Of a DNA stretch of 64,000 nucleotides, positions 26,801-35,754 are shown piece after piece. A program made the position numbers and the translations under genes. This DNA comes from Bradyrhizobium rifense (GTDB lineage: Bacteria > Pseudomonadota > Alphaproteobacteria > Rhizobiales > Xanthobacteraceae): the NCBI RefSeq assembly GCF_008123425.1, contig NZ_VSSS01000030.1:186001-250000 (forward strand), read 5' to 3'. Position 1 is the stretch's first letter; each line of letters begins with the position of its first letter. Below the pieces are notes generated by a model that worked only from the letters and a program-made list of their open reading frames with translations, had not been told where the DNA came from and did not search any database.

Positions 26801-26923
26801 CAGGTTATCCCCGGGTTGGAACCCCAAGGGCCAATCCGGGAAACCCGGTTTGGTTCCGGGAAAAGTTGCCTGAATGAGCAATACAGAGGCGCGCTGGCTT
26901 CATGGCGCCGGAATTGCCGCCTT

Positions 26924-27676
26924 TCAGGGCGCAGGAAGCGCCGCTTTGGCCTGCTGCCGCGTCAGGGCATTGATGAAGCCGGAGCGCGCGTCGGAATGGA
27001 CCTGCCCCCGCGGCTCCAGCACATGGCGCAGCAGGAACAGGCCGGTGAGCCGAAAGCCGTCCTGGAGATCTTCGTCCGTGAGTTCGCTCGCGGCTTCGCC
27101 ATGGCGCAGGAATGGCGGCAAACGCAACAGCCGGTCGCGCCACGGCTCGCCCGCGCCGCGCGACACCGCGCCGCCGGATTTGGGCGAGACATAGATCAGG
27201 TCCGTGGTCTCCCCGGTCACCGCGCAATTGTCCAGCGCCAGCCCGAAGCCGAGCTCGGAGAGCATCGCCAGCTCGAAATGGATGACGTGCACGGCCGCGC
27301 TGCCGATGTCGTCGAAATCGTCGAGCGAATGTTCGAGCAGCGCAAAGATGTCCTCGTGCGGATCGCGCTCCGGCAGCAGCCGCGCAACCGAGGCCAGATG
27401 CGTGACGCCGTAGACGCCATGGGACGATCCCAGCAGCGTCGCCGCGCGCAGCTTCAGGCCTTCGATGGCGTAGGTGCCGAGATGCTCGTCGAGCCGCGCC
27501 CGCCACACCGCGCTCACGCTGTTGCCGGGCTGCAAGAGTGGCCGCAGCCGCGAGCTTGCTCCGCCGCGCACGAGACCGAGATGCCGGCCATGCTGGCGCG
27601 TCAGCAGCTCGACGATGGCGCTACTTTCGCCATGCCGCCGCACGCCCAGCACGATGCCTTCGTCGGTCCATTCCAT
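26924..27676 (-). CDS. recO: DNA repair protein RecO
   Basis: RecO helps load RecA on SSB-coated DNA in the RecFOR pathway. The 250-residue protein begins with the RecO OB-fold (MEWTDEGIVLGVRRHGESSAIVELLTRQHGRHLGLVRGG), followed by a helical domain with VIHFELAMLSELGFGLALDNCAVTG. It follows era and a small membrane gene on the same strand, the usual rhizobial order. Confidence 0.95.
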   Translation of the reverse strand: MEWTDEGIVLGVRRHGESSAIVELLTRQHGRHLGLVRGGASSRLRPLLQPGNSVSAVWRARLDEHLGTYAIEGLKLRAATLLGSSHGVYGVTHLASVARLLPERDPHEDIFALLEHSLDDFDDIGSAAVHVIHFELAMLSELGFGLALDNCAVTGETTDLIYVSPKSGGAVSRGAGEPWRDRLLRLPPFLRHGEAASELTDEDLQDGFRLTGLFLLRHVLEPRGQVHSDARSGFINALTRQQAKAALPAP

Positions 27677-27734
27677 ATGCTAAGTATAGCGCCATATGCA
27701 CTGACGCAGAAGTTCGGACACGCCTGGGAGCACG

Positions 27735-28040
27735 ATGGCCAGCATCATTTTCGACTTGATCGCGCTCATTCTCGAATTGGTGTTCTGGGTAGCCTGGGAG
27801 GCCTTGCCGACCGTTTTCTATTTCACCGCACTGGCTTTGCTATTTGCAGCCACGTTCGGCAGGATCACCGTCGAATTCCCCACAAGCATGATCCGGGTCG
27901 GCTGGACAGGCCTCTTGCAGGTCACGCGTACAAGCGAAGGCCGGGTGATCCTGTCGCCGGCGCTCGGCGTTGTCGTAGGCTTCGTAATCTGGACGATCAT
28001 CATAAGCGCGGTGATCATTGTCCACGCCTACCGATTGTAG
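27735..28040 (+). CDS. Small membrane protein, 101 aa
   Basis: Two hydrophobic segments are seen (residues about 2 to 42 as a long hairpin-like stretch, and SPALGVVVGFVIWTIIISAVIIVHAY at 73 to 98). A short polar part lies between them. GGGAG lies upstream of the ATG. It is on the opposite strand to its neighbours recO and the gene at 28127. Family unknown. Confidence 0.55.
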   Translation: MASIIFDLIALILELVFWVAWEALPTVFYFTALALLFAATFGRITVEFPTSMIRVGWTGLLQVTRTSEGRVILSPALGVVVGFVIWTIIISAVIIVHAYRL

Positions 28041-28060
28041 GACGAGTTCGAGAAATCGTA

Positions 28061-28117
28061 GGGCAAAGCGACTTGTCCGCCGTAGCTCGAAGAGCGAAGG
28101 CGGAAGCGTGCCCACCA
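28061..28117. repeat. Palindromic intergenic repeat related to 6168–6252
   Basis: It starts with GGGCAAAGCG and ends with GCGTGCCCACCA, the same ends as the repeat after hemB. A different centre (TCCGCCGTAGCTCG / CGAAGGCGGA) is itself a hairpin. It lies between two convergent membrane-protein genes. Confidence 0.6.
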
Positions 28118-28126
28118 ATTTGATGG

Positions 28127-28507
28127 TCACGCGTTGAACCAGCCCCGCGCGTCGCCGGTGAACGAAAAATACAGGCCGAACCCCGTCAGCACGCAGGAGA
28201 CGATCTCGATCACGCTGTCGAGCTCAAGGCCCTTATCGCCGAGGATCTGACCGAGCGAGATCACAGACAGGACCAACGCCGCCGCCAGCACCCAGCGCGG
28301 CCAGTTCTTGCGCCAATGCGCAGCCAACCAGACGAAATAGACCAGCAGCAAAATCATCCCACCGGCGAGCAGCGTCGCCGTCATGATCATCTGTTCGGTC
28401 ATCTCGATGGTGGGGGTGCGATCCTGCACCGCCACAGACAGCGCATCCAGCATCAGCGATGCATAGAGCAACGCTTCGAAGCGCCGGACGTTCGTGGGCA
28501 CGCTCAT
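28127..28507 (-). CDS. Small membrane protein, 126 aa
   Basis: Three or more hydrophobic segments are visible: FEALLYASLMLDALSVAV, MIMTATLLAGGMILLLVYFVWLAAHW, and WVLAAALVLSVISLGQILG with a final VSCVLTGFGLYFSF. It lies 21 bases after era and is probably cotranscribed with it. I recognise no named family. Confidence 0.65.
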   Translation of the reverse strand: MSVPTNVRRFEALLYASLMLDALSVAVQDRTPTIEMTEQMIMTATLLAGGMILLLVYFVWLAAHWRKNWPRWVLAAALVLSVISLGQILGDKGLELDSVIEIVSCVLTGFGLYFSFTGDARGWFNA

Positions 28508-28528
28508 CAAATACCGATCTTTTCTTGC

Positions 28529-29455
28529 TTATTCCTTGGGAAATTCCAGGCCCATCTCGCGATAGCGATCGGGATCGTCGCCCCAGTTCTCGCGCACCTT
28601 GACGAACAGGAACAGATGCACCGGTACGCCGAGTATCTCGCCGATCTCCTTGCGCGAGTCCGCGCCGATCGACTTGATGGTGGCACCGCCTGCGCCAAGC
28701 ACGATCTTGCGTTGGCTTTCGCGCTCCACGAAGATCGTCTGCTCGATGCGCACCGACTTGTCCTTGCGCTCCTCCCACTTGTCGGTCTCGACCGTGGACT
28801 GGTACGGCAATTCCTGGTGCAGCTTGCGATAGATCTTCTCGCGGGTGATCTCGGCCGCGAGATGCCGCATCGGCGCGTCCGACATCTGGTCCTCGGGATA
28901 GAGGAACGGACCCGGCGCCACCATCTCGGCGAGCGTGCTTCGAATATCGTCGACACCATCACCCGAGATCGCCGAGACCATGAAGGTCTTGGCGAAGGCC
29001 ATGCGCTCGTTGGCGGCCTGCGCCAGCGCCAGCAGCTTCTCGCGCTGGACCAGATCGACCTTGTTGATTACCAGAATCTTGTCGTGATTGACGCTCGCGA
29101 CCTTCGTGAGAATCGCCTCGGCCTCTTCGTCGATGCCGCTTTTGGCATCGAGCAGCACGCAGACGAGGTCGGCGTCATGCGCCCCGCTCCAGGCGGTCGA
29201 GACCATGGCGCGGTCGAGCCTGCGCTTGGGCAGGAAGATGCCCGGCGTGTCCACCAGGATGATCTGCGCGTTGTTCTCGATCACGATGCCACGGATCAGC
29301 GCGCGCGTGGTCTGCACCTTGCGCGAGACGATCGTGACCTTGGCGCCGACCAGCGCGTTGACCAGCGTGGATTTGCCGACATTCGGTGCGCCGATCAGCG
29401 CAACGAAGCCGCAGCGCGTCGCCGCGGGCGCTTCGCCGCTTGCTTCAGCCGTCAT
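28529..29455 (-). CDS. era: GTPase Era
   Basis: Era binds the 3' end of 16S rRNA and assists 30S subunit maturation. The 308-residue protein has G1 GAPNVGKST, G3 DTPG (VDTPGIFLPKRRLD), G4 NKVD (VINKVD), and a C-terminal KH domain (KIVLGAGGATIKSIGADSRKEI). I use the ATG at 29455; a GTG five codons upstream (29470) is possible. The gene overlaps the 3' end of rnc by about ten bases. Confidence 0.96.
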   Translation of the reverse strand: MTAEASGEAPAATRCGFVALIGAPNVGKSTLVNALVGAKVTIVSRKVQTTRALIRGIVIENNAQIILVDTPGIFLPKRRLDRAMVSTAWSGAHDADLVCVLLDAKSGIDEEAEAILTKVASVNHDKILVINKVDLVQREKLLALAQAANERMAFAKTFMVSAISGDGVDDIRSTLAEMVAPGPFLYPEDQMSDAPMRHLAAEITREKIYRKLHQELPYQSTVETDKWEERKDKSVRIEQTIFVERESQRKIVLGAGGATIKSIGADSRKEIGEILGVPVHLFLFVKVRENWGDDPDRYREMGLEFPKE

Positions 29456-30299
29456 TGCCGCCACCGACACCTTCTCGTTCGATCATGACCGAGGCCGCGA
29501 CCTTCTCCGCCGCGCGCTTGCTGCCGCCGGTGCCTTCGGCCGGCGCCAGCCCCGGCAAGTCCACCGCAACGCGGAACTCCGGATCGTGATGCGGGCCGGT
29601 GCGCTCGACCTCGCGGTAAACCGGCGTCGGCAACCCCTTCCCCTGCGCCCATTCCTGCAGCACGGTCTTGGGATCGCGCAGCGGCCGCCGCGGCTTGTGC
29701 ATGCGCTCGGTCCAGTTGCGCTTGACGAACTCGTCCGCCGCCGCATGACCTCCGTCGAGGAAGATCGCGCCGATCACGGCTTCGCAGATGTCACCGAGGA
29801 TGGACTTGCGCAGCCTCGCATCGGCGCTGGAGCCGACCGAACCGAGCTTGATGTCGTCGAGCAGACCGAGCGACTTGGCGACGTCGGCGCAGCTCTCCTT
29901 GCGCACGAGCTCGGCGAGCCGCTTGGACAGCTCACCCTCATCGGCGTTCGGGAAGGCATGATAGAGCATGTCGGACACGACGAGCCCGAGCACGTGGTCG
30001 CCGAGGAACTCCAGCCGCTGATAGCTGTCGCCGCGTTTGCGTCCGGACTTCAGCGCCGACACGTGCGTGATTGCCTGCATCAGCAGGTTCGGATCGGCGA
30101 AGTTGTGGCCGATGCGCGCCTCGAGCGCCGCGTTCGCGTCAGCCGCCGCCTTGGCTTTGCTACTTCGTGTCCGCTTCTTCTTGGCCGGCGCCTTGGTATC
30201 AGGAGTCTTGGTCGCAAGCGTCTTGGTTGCAGCTTCGCCCTCAGGGGCGGCTTGCGCCTCGATCGGTTGGGTCGTGATATCCTTGGCTTCGTCTTTCAT
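29445..30299 (-). CDS. rnc: Ribonuclease III
   Basis: RNase III cleaves double-stranded RNA, including rRNA precursors. An Ala/Lys-rich leader of about 60 residues precedes the catalytic domain with the signature RLEFLGDHVLG and the second acidic site DICEAVIGAIFLDGG. A C-terminal dsRNA-binding domain follows (DPKTVLQEWAQGKG..GGSKRAAEKVAA). At 284 residues it is longer than E. coli RNase III because of that leader. The start at 30299 overlaps the lepB stop (ATGA). Confidence 0.95.
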   Translation of the reverse strand: MKDEAKDITTQPIEAQAAPEGEAATKTLATKTPDTKAPAKKKRTRSSKAKAAADANAALEARIGHNFADPNLLMQAITHVSALKSGRKRGDSYQRLEFLGDHVLGLVVSDMLYHAFPNADEGELSKRLAELVRKESCADVAKSLGLLDDIKLGSVGSSADARLRKSILGDICEAVIGAIFLDGGHAAADEFVKRNWTERMHKPRRPLRDPKTVLQEWAQGKGLPTPVYREVERTGPHHDPEFRVAVDLPGLAPAEGTGGSKRAAEKVAASVMIEREGVGGGNDG

Positions 30300-31060
30300 C
30301 GGACGATTTTGAAGAAACGATTCCAGCGCACCGCCCACGGCCAGCGCCAGAACATCCAGGCATGTTCGCCTTCGGCGATCGAGAAGAAGATCATCTGGGC
30401 TCGGCCGATCAAATTCTCCTGCGGCACGTAGCCGACCTGGCCGAGGAAACGGCTGTCGGTGGAGTTGTCGCGGTTGTCACCCATCATGAAGAAATGGCCA
30501 GGCGGCACAGTGTAGACGTTGGTGTTGTCCATGTAGCCGTTGTCGGCGCAATCGAGCGTCTCGTAGGAGACGCCGTTCGGCAGCGTCTCCTTCCAACGCT
30601 TCACGCGCGAGATGCCGCCGCCTTCGGAGCCGCAGGGATCCTCGCCGACATACTCGCTCATGCGCTGGCGCTCGACCGGGGTATCGTTGATGTAGAGCAG
30701 GCCGTCCTTCATCTGGACGTGGTCGCCAGGCAAGCCGATCACGCGCTTGATGTAATCGGTGGTGTCGTCCTTCGGCAGCCGGAACACGACGATGTCGCCG
30801 CGGTTCGGATCCGAGCCCCAGATCCGTCCCGAGAACAGCGGCGGCGAGAACGGGATCGAATAGTGGCTGTAGCCGTAGGAATATTTCGAGACGAACAGAT
30901 AGTCGCCGACCAGCAGCGTCGCCTTCATCGAGCCGGACGGGATGTTGAACGGCTGGAACAGGAAGGTGCGGATCACCAGCGCGATCAGGAGAGCATGGAT
31001 CACGACCCGGATCGTTTCGCCGACGCCGCTTTCAGTTTTCGTTCCCGAAGTCACGCTCAT
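30296..31060 (-). CDS. lepB: Signal peptidase I
   Basis: LepB cleaves Sec signal peptides at the outer face of the inner membrane. The 254-residue protein has one N-terminal membrane segment (IRVVIHALLIALVIRTFLF), the catalytic Ser in FNIPSGSMKATL, the catalytic Lys in DTTDYIKRVIGLPGD, and the MGDNRDNSTDSR box. It lies upstream of rnc and era in the usual rhizobial processing operon, with a four-base overlap to rnc. Confidence 0.96.
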   Translation of the reverse strand: MSVTSGTKTESGVGETIRVVIHALLIALVIRTFLFQPFNIPSGSMKATLLVGDYLFVSKYSYGYSHYSIPFSPPLFSGRIWGSDPNRGDIVVFRLPKDDTTDYIKRVIGLPGDHVQMKDGLLYINDTPVERQRMSEYVGEDPCGSEGGGISRVKRWKETLPNGVSYETLDCADNGYMDNTNVYTVPPGHFFMMGDNRDNSTDSRFLGQVGYVPQENLIGRAQMIFFSIAEGEHAWMFWRWPWAVRWNRFFKIVR

Positions 31061-31321
31061 TGCTCTCTCAATTCCGGCCGGCGATCACAGAACGCCCTCC
31101 TCCCGCGAACGGCCCGCCGGTTCGCGGCCAAAGGAGATTGTCCTGATTCTGATAGTGAGGGCCAATTCCGGCGTAAAGCCGAATTCGCCCAGCCTGATTT
31201 GCGTCCGCGGACTTTTAGACGGTTGCCGCAGGCCACGCAATCAAGGATCGCATCAAAAACCCGTAAGACGTTGAATTTCAATACGAATTATAAAATTCCC
31301 ACTCCGATCCTCAGGAATCGG

Positions 31322-31741
31322 TCAGGGCTTGGCTCGCGGTACGGCAGAAATGATCACGAAGGCCTGCGCCAACGGCCAGTCGTCGGTGATCGAGAGGTCG
31401 ATCTGAGCCTCGAATCCCTCCGGCGTCAGGGCCTGGAGCCGGGCCAGCGCCCCCCCGGTCAGCCGCATGGACGGCCGGCCCCCGGGCAGGTTGACCACCC
31501 CCATGTCGCGCCACCACACGCCCTGCCTGATGCCGGTGCCGAGGGCCTTGGAGCAGGCCTCCTTGGCGGCAAAACGCTTGGCATAGGTCGCCACCACCAT
31601 CTTCTCGTTCTTGGCCCGCCGCTCCGCCTTGGCCCGCTCGGCCGCGGTGAAGATGCGGTCGAGGAAGCGCTCGCCATGGCGCTCTATCACCTTTCCGACG
31701 CGGGTGATGTCGATGAGGTCTGAGCCAATGCCGATGATCAT
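31322..31741 (-). CDS. acpS: Holo-[acyl-carrier-protein] synthase
   Basis: AcpS transfers 4'-phosphopantetheine from CoA to acyl carrier protein. It has 139 residues with the metal-binding GIGSDLIDITRV at the N-terminus and FAAKEACSKALGTG in the centre, both diagnostic. Its start overlaps the pdxJ stop (ATGA). The 260 bases between it and lepB hold no gene. Confidence 0.95.
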   Translation of the reverse strand: MIIGIGSDLIDITRVGKVIERHGERFLDRIFTAAERAKAERRAKNEKMVVATYAKRFAAKEACSKALGTGIRQGVWWRDMGVVNLPGGRPSMRLTGGALARLQALTPEGFEAQIDLSITDDWPLAQAFVIISAVPRAKP

Positions 31742-32490
31742 GCCCGGCTCCGTCCGATATCCATCGCCGCGCGCATCTTGCGCACCGTCTCGGCAAGACC
31801 AACGAAGAGCGCCTCGCCGATCATGTAGTAGCCGATGTTGAGCTCCATGATTTCGGGCAGCGCGGCGATCTTCTCAGCGGTCGCGTAGTCCAATCCGTGG
31901 CCGGCATGGACCTCGAGCCCGGCGTCCCTTGCGAGCTTCACGCCCGCCACGATCCGCCGCCATTCAGCTTCGGCCTTGTCAGCGTGGCCGTCGACCACGG
32001 CGTCGCACCAGGCGCCGGTGTGGATCTCGATCACGGGCGCGCGCAGCCGCGCCGCCATCTCAATTTGTGCAGGGTCCGCAGCAATGAACAGCGAGACGCG
32101 GATGCCGGCATCGTTCAGCCGCGCGATATAGGGCGCGAGCGCGTTGTGCTGACCGACCACGTCGAGCCCGCCCTCGGTCGTCACCTCCTGGCGCCGCTCC
32201 GGCACCAGGCACACCGCATGCGGCTTGGTGGCGAGCGAGATGCGCATCATGTCGTCGGTCGCCGCCATCTCGAAATTCAGCGGCTTGGAGATTTCCGCCT
32301 TCAGCCGCGCCATGTCCTCGTCGCGGATGTGCCGGCGGTCTTCACGCAGATGCGCGGTGATGCCGTCGGCACCAGCCTCGATCGCAAGCAGCGCCGCGCG
32401 GACCGGGTCGGGATGGCGGCCGCCGCGTGCGTTACGGACGGTCGCGACATGGTCGATATTGACGCCGAGGCGGAGCGGAGGTGCGGACAT
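31738..32490 (-). CDS. pdxJ: Pyridoxine 5'-phosphate synthase
   Basis: PdxJ joins 3-amino-2-oxopropyl phosphate with deoxyxylulose 5-phosphate to form pyridoxine 5'-phosphate. The 250-residue TIM barrel starts LRLGVNIDHVATVRNARGG. It also has GADGITAHLREDRRHI and the late motif EVHAGHGLDY. The ATG at 32490 is preferred; a GTG four codons earlier (32502) keeps the frame. It is coupled to acpS by a four-base overlap. Confidence 0.95.
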   Translation of the reverse strand: MSAPPLRLGVNIDHVATVRNARGGRHPDPVRAALLAIEAGADGITAHLREDRRHIRDEDMARLKAEISKPLNFEMAATDDMMRISLATKPHAVCLVPERRQEVTTEGGLDVVGQHNALAPYIARLNDAGIRVSLFIAADPAQIEMAARLRAPVIEIHTGAWCDAVVDGHADKAEAEWRRIVAGVKLARDAGLEVHAGHGLDYATAEKIAALPEIMELNIGYYMIGEALFVGLAETVRKMRAAMDIGRSRA

Positions 32491-32535
32491 TTCAGGACTC
32501 ACGGGATCGGAGGAACAGGCGACTGCGACAGTCGC

Positions 32536-34821
32536 CTATCCATTAACACGTTCGACGCGGGCGACGACCGCCTTGGCCCGCAGCTGGGCCAGGATCGCGC
32601 TCAAATGCTTGAGATCGTAGACTTCGAGATCGATCGTCGTCTCCGTGAAGTCGGGCGAGCGGCGCTGCATGCTGATATTGTCGATGTTGCCGTCGTGCTC
32701 GGCAATCACGGTCGCGATCTGCGCCAGTGCGCCCGGCTCGTTGACGTTCTCGACCTTGATGCGCGCCGGGAAGCGTTGCGGGGCGGAATCCTCGATGTCC
32801 CAGCGGACGTCGAGCCAGCGCTCCGGCTCCTCCTCGAAATCCTTCAGCGCCGGCGACTGGATCGGATAGATCGTGATCCCCTCGCCCGGCGTGACGATGC
32901 CGACGATGCGATCGCCCGGTACGGCACCGCCGTTCGGCGCGAACTTCACCGGCAGGTCCGAATTGTTGCCGCCAATGGGGATCGCAACCGGGCTGCGCGA
33001 CGGCTCCAGCGCCTTCTCCTTGAGCTTGGCGGCGAGCCCCTTCTTGACGCCGTAGCGCGCGACGCGCTCCTCCTTGTAGTCGGGATACATGGCGCGCGCG
33101 ACGTGGGAGGCCTTGATCTCGCCACGGCCGACCGCCGCCATGACGTCCTCGATCGAGGTGCGCGCCAGCCGCGGCAGCGCGCCCTTGAGCTTGTCGTCGG
33201 CGTATTCGATCTTGGCGCGCTCGAACAATCGCTCGACGATGCGCCGGCCGAGGCCGACATATTGATCGCGCACCGCGGTACGCGTGGCGCGCCGGATCGC
33301 AGCGCGCGCCTTGCCGGTGACCGCGAGCGTCTCCCAGGCCGACGGCGGCGCCGACTGCGCTTCCGAGGTCAGCACCTCGACCTCGTCGCCATTCTGAAGC
33401 TCGGAGGACAGCGGCGCAAACTGGCCGTTGATCTTGCAGCCGACCGCGCTGTTGCCGACGTCGGTATGCACGGCATAGGCGAAGTCGATCACATTGGCAT
33501 GGCGCGGCAGTGCGATCAGCTTGCCCTTCGGGGTGAAGCAGAACACCTGGTCGTGGAACAGCTCGAGCTTGGTGTGCTCGAGGAATTCTTCGGGGTTGGC
33601 GCTTTCCGAGAGGATGCCGATGGTGTGGCGCAGCCAGGCGAACGCGGTGGACTCGCGCTTGAGGAATTCGGTCGGCGAGCCCACGCCTTCCTTGTAAAAC
33701 ACGTGCGCGGCGATGCCGCGCTCGGCGATCTGGTCCATCGCCTCGGTGCGGATCTGGAGCTCGACGCGCTGGTTGCCGGGGCCAATCACGGTGGTGTGGA
33801 TCGAGCGGTAGTCGTTCTGCTTCGGCGTCGAGATGTAGTCCTTGAAACGCCCCGGCACGACCGGCCAGGTGGTGTGGACGATGCCCAGCGCGCGATAGCA
33901 GGCCTCGATGTCGTTGACGACGACGCGAAAGCCGAAGATGTCGGACAGCTGCTCGAAACCAACCGACTTGCGCTCCATCTTGGTCCAGATCGAAAACGGC
34001 TTCTTGCGGCGGCCATAGACCCTCGCACCGAGACCCCTGTGGCGCAGATTGTTGGAGAGCTGGTCCTCGATCTCGCCGATAAGATTGCGGTTGCGCTCGG
34101 CGAGCGCATCGAGTCGCTGCATCACCACCGAATAGGCTTCGGGATCGAGGGTGCGGAAGGACAAATCCTCCAGCTCCTCGCGCATTTCCTGCATGCCCAT
34201 GCGCCCGGCCAGCGGCGCGTAGATGTCGAGCGTCTCCTCGGCAATGCGCCGGCGCGATTCGGTCGGCACGAAGTCGAGCGTGCGCATGTTGTGCAGGCGG
34301 TCGGCGAGCTTGACCAGGAGCACGCGGACATCGTCGGCAATGGCCAGCAACAATTTGCGCAGGTTCTCGGCCTGCTTGGCCTCGCGCGACACCAGCTCAA
34401 GCCGCTTCAGCTTGGTCAGGCCCTCAACCAGCGCGCCGATCTCGGGGCCGAACAGCTGGTCGATCTCCGCGCGCGTCGCCTCGGTGTCCTCGATCGTGTC
34501 GTGCAGCAGCGCGGCGACGATGGTGGCGTCGTCGAGCTTCAGGTCGGTGAGAATCGCCGCGACTTCGAGCGGGTGCGAGAAATACGGATCGCCGGAGGCG
34601 CGGGTCTGCGAGCCGTGCGCCTTCATGGCGTAGACATAGGCGCGGTTCAGCAGGTCTTCGTTGGTGTTCGGATTGTAGGACCGGACGCGTTCGACGAGGT
34701 CATATTGACGCATCATGCGCGCGCGCGGCTTCGCTGGCCGTGCCACCGGCGCAGTCGGGGCCACGGCAACCGATTCGGTTGCGGCCTGCATCTGCGTGGG
34801 TCTGCGGCGTCGATACACCAT
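32536..34821 (-). CDS. rsh: Bifunctional (p)ppGpp synthetase/hydrolase (RelA/SpoT, Rsh)
   Basis: Rsh makes and degrades the stringent-response alarmone. The 761-residue protein has all the domains. The HD hydrolase keeps its metal residues (YFSHPLEVAAIL..ALLHDTIEDT). The synthetase has PGRFKDYISTPKQNDYRSIHTTV. It ends with TGS (VFCFTPKGKLIALPRHANVIDFAYAVHTDVG) and a C-terminal ACT domain. An intact HD site supports a bifunctional enzyme, the only long Rsh in most Rhizobiales. It lies after rpoZ, separated by the rpoZ terminator. Confidence 0.95.
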   Translation of the reverse strand: MVYRRRRPTQMQAATESVAVAPTAPVARPAKPRARMMRQYDLVERVRSYNPNTNEDLLNRAYVYAMKAHGSQTRASGDPYFSHPLEVAAILTDLKLDDATIVAALLHDTIEDTEATRAEIDQLFGPEIGALVEGLTKLKRLELVSREAKQAENLRKLLLAIADDVRVLLVKLADRLHNMRTLDFVPTESRRRIAEETLDIYAPLAGRMGMQEMREELEDLSFRTLDPEAYSVVMQRLDALAERNRNLIGEIEDQLSNNLRHRGLGARVYGRRKKPFSIWTKMERKSVGFEQLSDIFGFRVVVNDIEACYRALGIVHTTWPVVPGRFKDYISTPKQNDYRSIHTTVIGPGNQRVELQIRTEAMDQIAERGIAAHVFYKEGVGSPTEFLKRESTAFAWLRHTIGILSESANPEEFLEHTKLELFHDQVFCFTPKGKLIALPRHANVIDFAYAVHTDVGNSAVGCKINGQFAPLSSELQNGDEVEVLTSEAQSAPPSAWETLAVTGKARAAIRRATRTAVRDQYVGLGRRIVERLFERAKIEYADDKLKGALPRLARTSIEDVMAAVGRGEIKASHVARAMYPDYKEERVARYGVKKGLAAKLKEKALEPSRSPVAIPIGGNNSDLPVKFAPNGGAVPGDRIVGIVTPGEGITIYPIQSPALKDFEEEPERWLDVRWDIEDSAPQRFPARIKVENVNEPGALAQIATVIAEHDGNIDNISMQRRSPDFTETTIDLEVYDLKHLSAILAQLRAKAVVARVERVNG

Positions 34822-34964
34822 GCCGTCCTGCCTTCAAACGGACCTTGAAGGGGCCCGTTGCATACATCCTAAGCTCCGATCGCGGACACGGCCGATCAAT
34901 TCGGTGACAGGCGCGCGGCGTAAACCGGCAACGCTATGGTAACCACGAAAACGCCAACAAAAGC

Positions 34965-34992
34965 AAAGGCCCGAACACGGGTTCGGGCCTTT
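34965..34992 (-). terminator. Rho-independent terminator after rpoZ
   Basis: AAAGGCCCGAAC (34965–34976), loop ACGG, GTTCGGGCCTTT (34981–34992) is a perfect 12-bp stem. It lies 41 bases past the rpoZ stop and is followed on the minus strand by GCTTTTG. The symmetric A/T ends could let it work in both directions. Confidence 0.85.
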
Positions 34993-35032
34993 GATAAGAT
35001 CACAAGAAGTCGACGGATCGCGATTAAGACGA

Positions 35033-35425
35033 TTACTCGTCCTCCTCGGGCTGCTCTTCCGGCGGCGCGAGGCCTTCGAGGCCCTTCAGGAGCTCCTCTT
35101 CGGTCATGCGCTCAACAGCCACTTCGGTATCGTCGGCATCGACGCTGGCGCCGGCGGAACCGATCAGCGGCACCGTATCCGGCTCGGGCTCGTCCACCTC
35201 GACGAACTTCTGGAGGGAGTGCACCAGCTCCTCGCGGAGATCCTCCGGCGAGATGGTCTCGTCGGCAATTTCACGCAAAGATACAACAGGGTTCTTGTCG
35301 TTATCGCGGTCAACCGTTAGTTGTGAACCGGACGAAATCATGCGGGCACGGTGGGCGGCCAGCAGGACCAGGTCAAACCGGTTGTCGACCTTGTCGATAC
35401 AATCTTCTACGGTGACGCGAGCCAT
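35033..35425 (-). CDS. rpoZ: RNA polymerase omega subunit
   Basis: Omega assists folding of RNA polymerase beta-prime. The 130-residue protein has the conserved core MARVTVEDCIDKVDNRFDLVLLAAHRARMI, and a strongly acidic C-terminal tail (EEELLKGLEGLAPPEEQPEEDE) typical of alphaproteobacteria. The order rpoZ then rsh is conserved in proteobacteria. Confidence 0.96.
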   Translation of the reverse strand: MARVTVEDCIDKVDNRFDLVLLAAHRARMISSGSQLTVDRDNDKNPVVSLREIADETISPEDLREELVHSLQKFVEVDEPEPDTVPLIGSAGASVDADDTEVAVERMTEEELLKGLEGLAPPEEQPEEDE

Positions 35426-35754
35426 GGACTGTCGCTCCGTTGTGGGTGGGACGAAATATGTGGATGATTGGGGCTAGTTATAGGGGCCGGGGCGCTTTCG
35501 CAAGGCAAATTTGTAATTTGGCCTCGCCAAACGCCTCTGCTACCTCCACATTGGGGCTGGGATGGGTGGTTTCCCGGGCTGCCATTGAGGGCGGCGCCGG
35601 GAGTATGAAAGTCCGCCATAACTATACCTTGATTGCCCCGACTTCTCCGGATTTGCGGTTTCGACGGGTTTCGGCAGGACTTTGAACTGCGCGGCTTGCT
35701 GCCGCTGCGCCAACAATAAACGAATTTATCACGAACACTACGCGAGCAAACTGA
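35426..35754. other. Divergent intergenic region, rpoZ / NYN gene
   Basis: No gene is seen. On the minus strand a TATAAC hexamer (about 35477–35482) is a plausible -10 box for rpoZ, with no strong -35. The half next to the NYN gene is AT-richer and probably holds its promoter. Confidence 0.4.

Noticed and set aside
24284..28123. A plus-strand open frame of 1279 codons
   Set aside because: It runs antisense through parC and recO, whose motifs are unmistakable. It has no domain and its openness is a result of high-GC codon use on the other strand.
31897..34848. A plus-strand open frame of 983 codons
   Set aside because: Antisense to pdxJ and rsh. The composition (His, Arg, Asp, Gly) is typical of a shadow frame.
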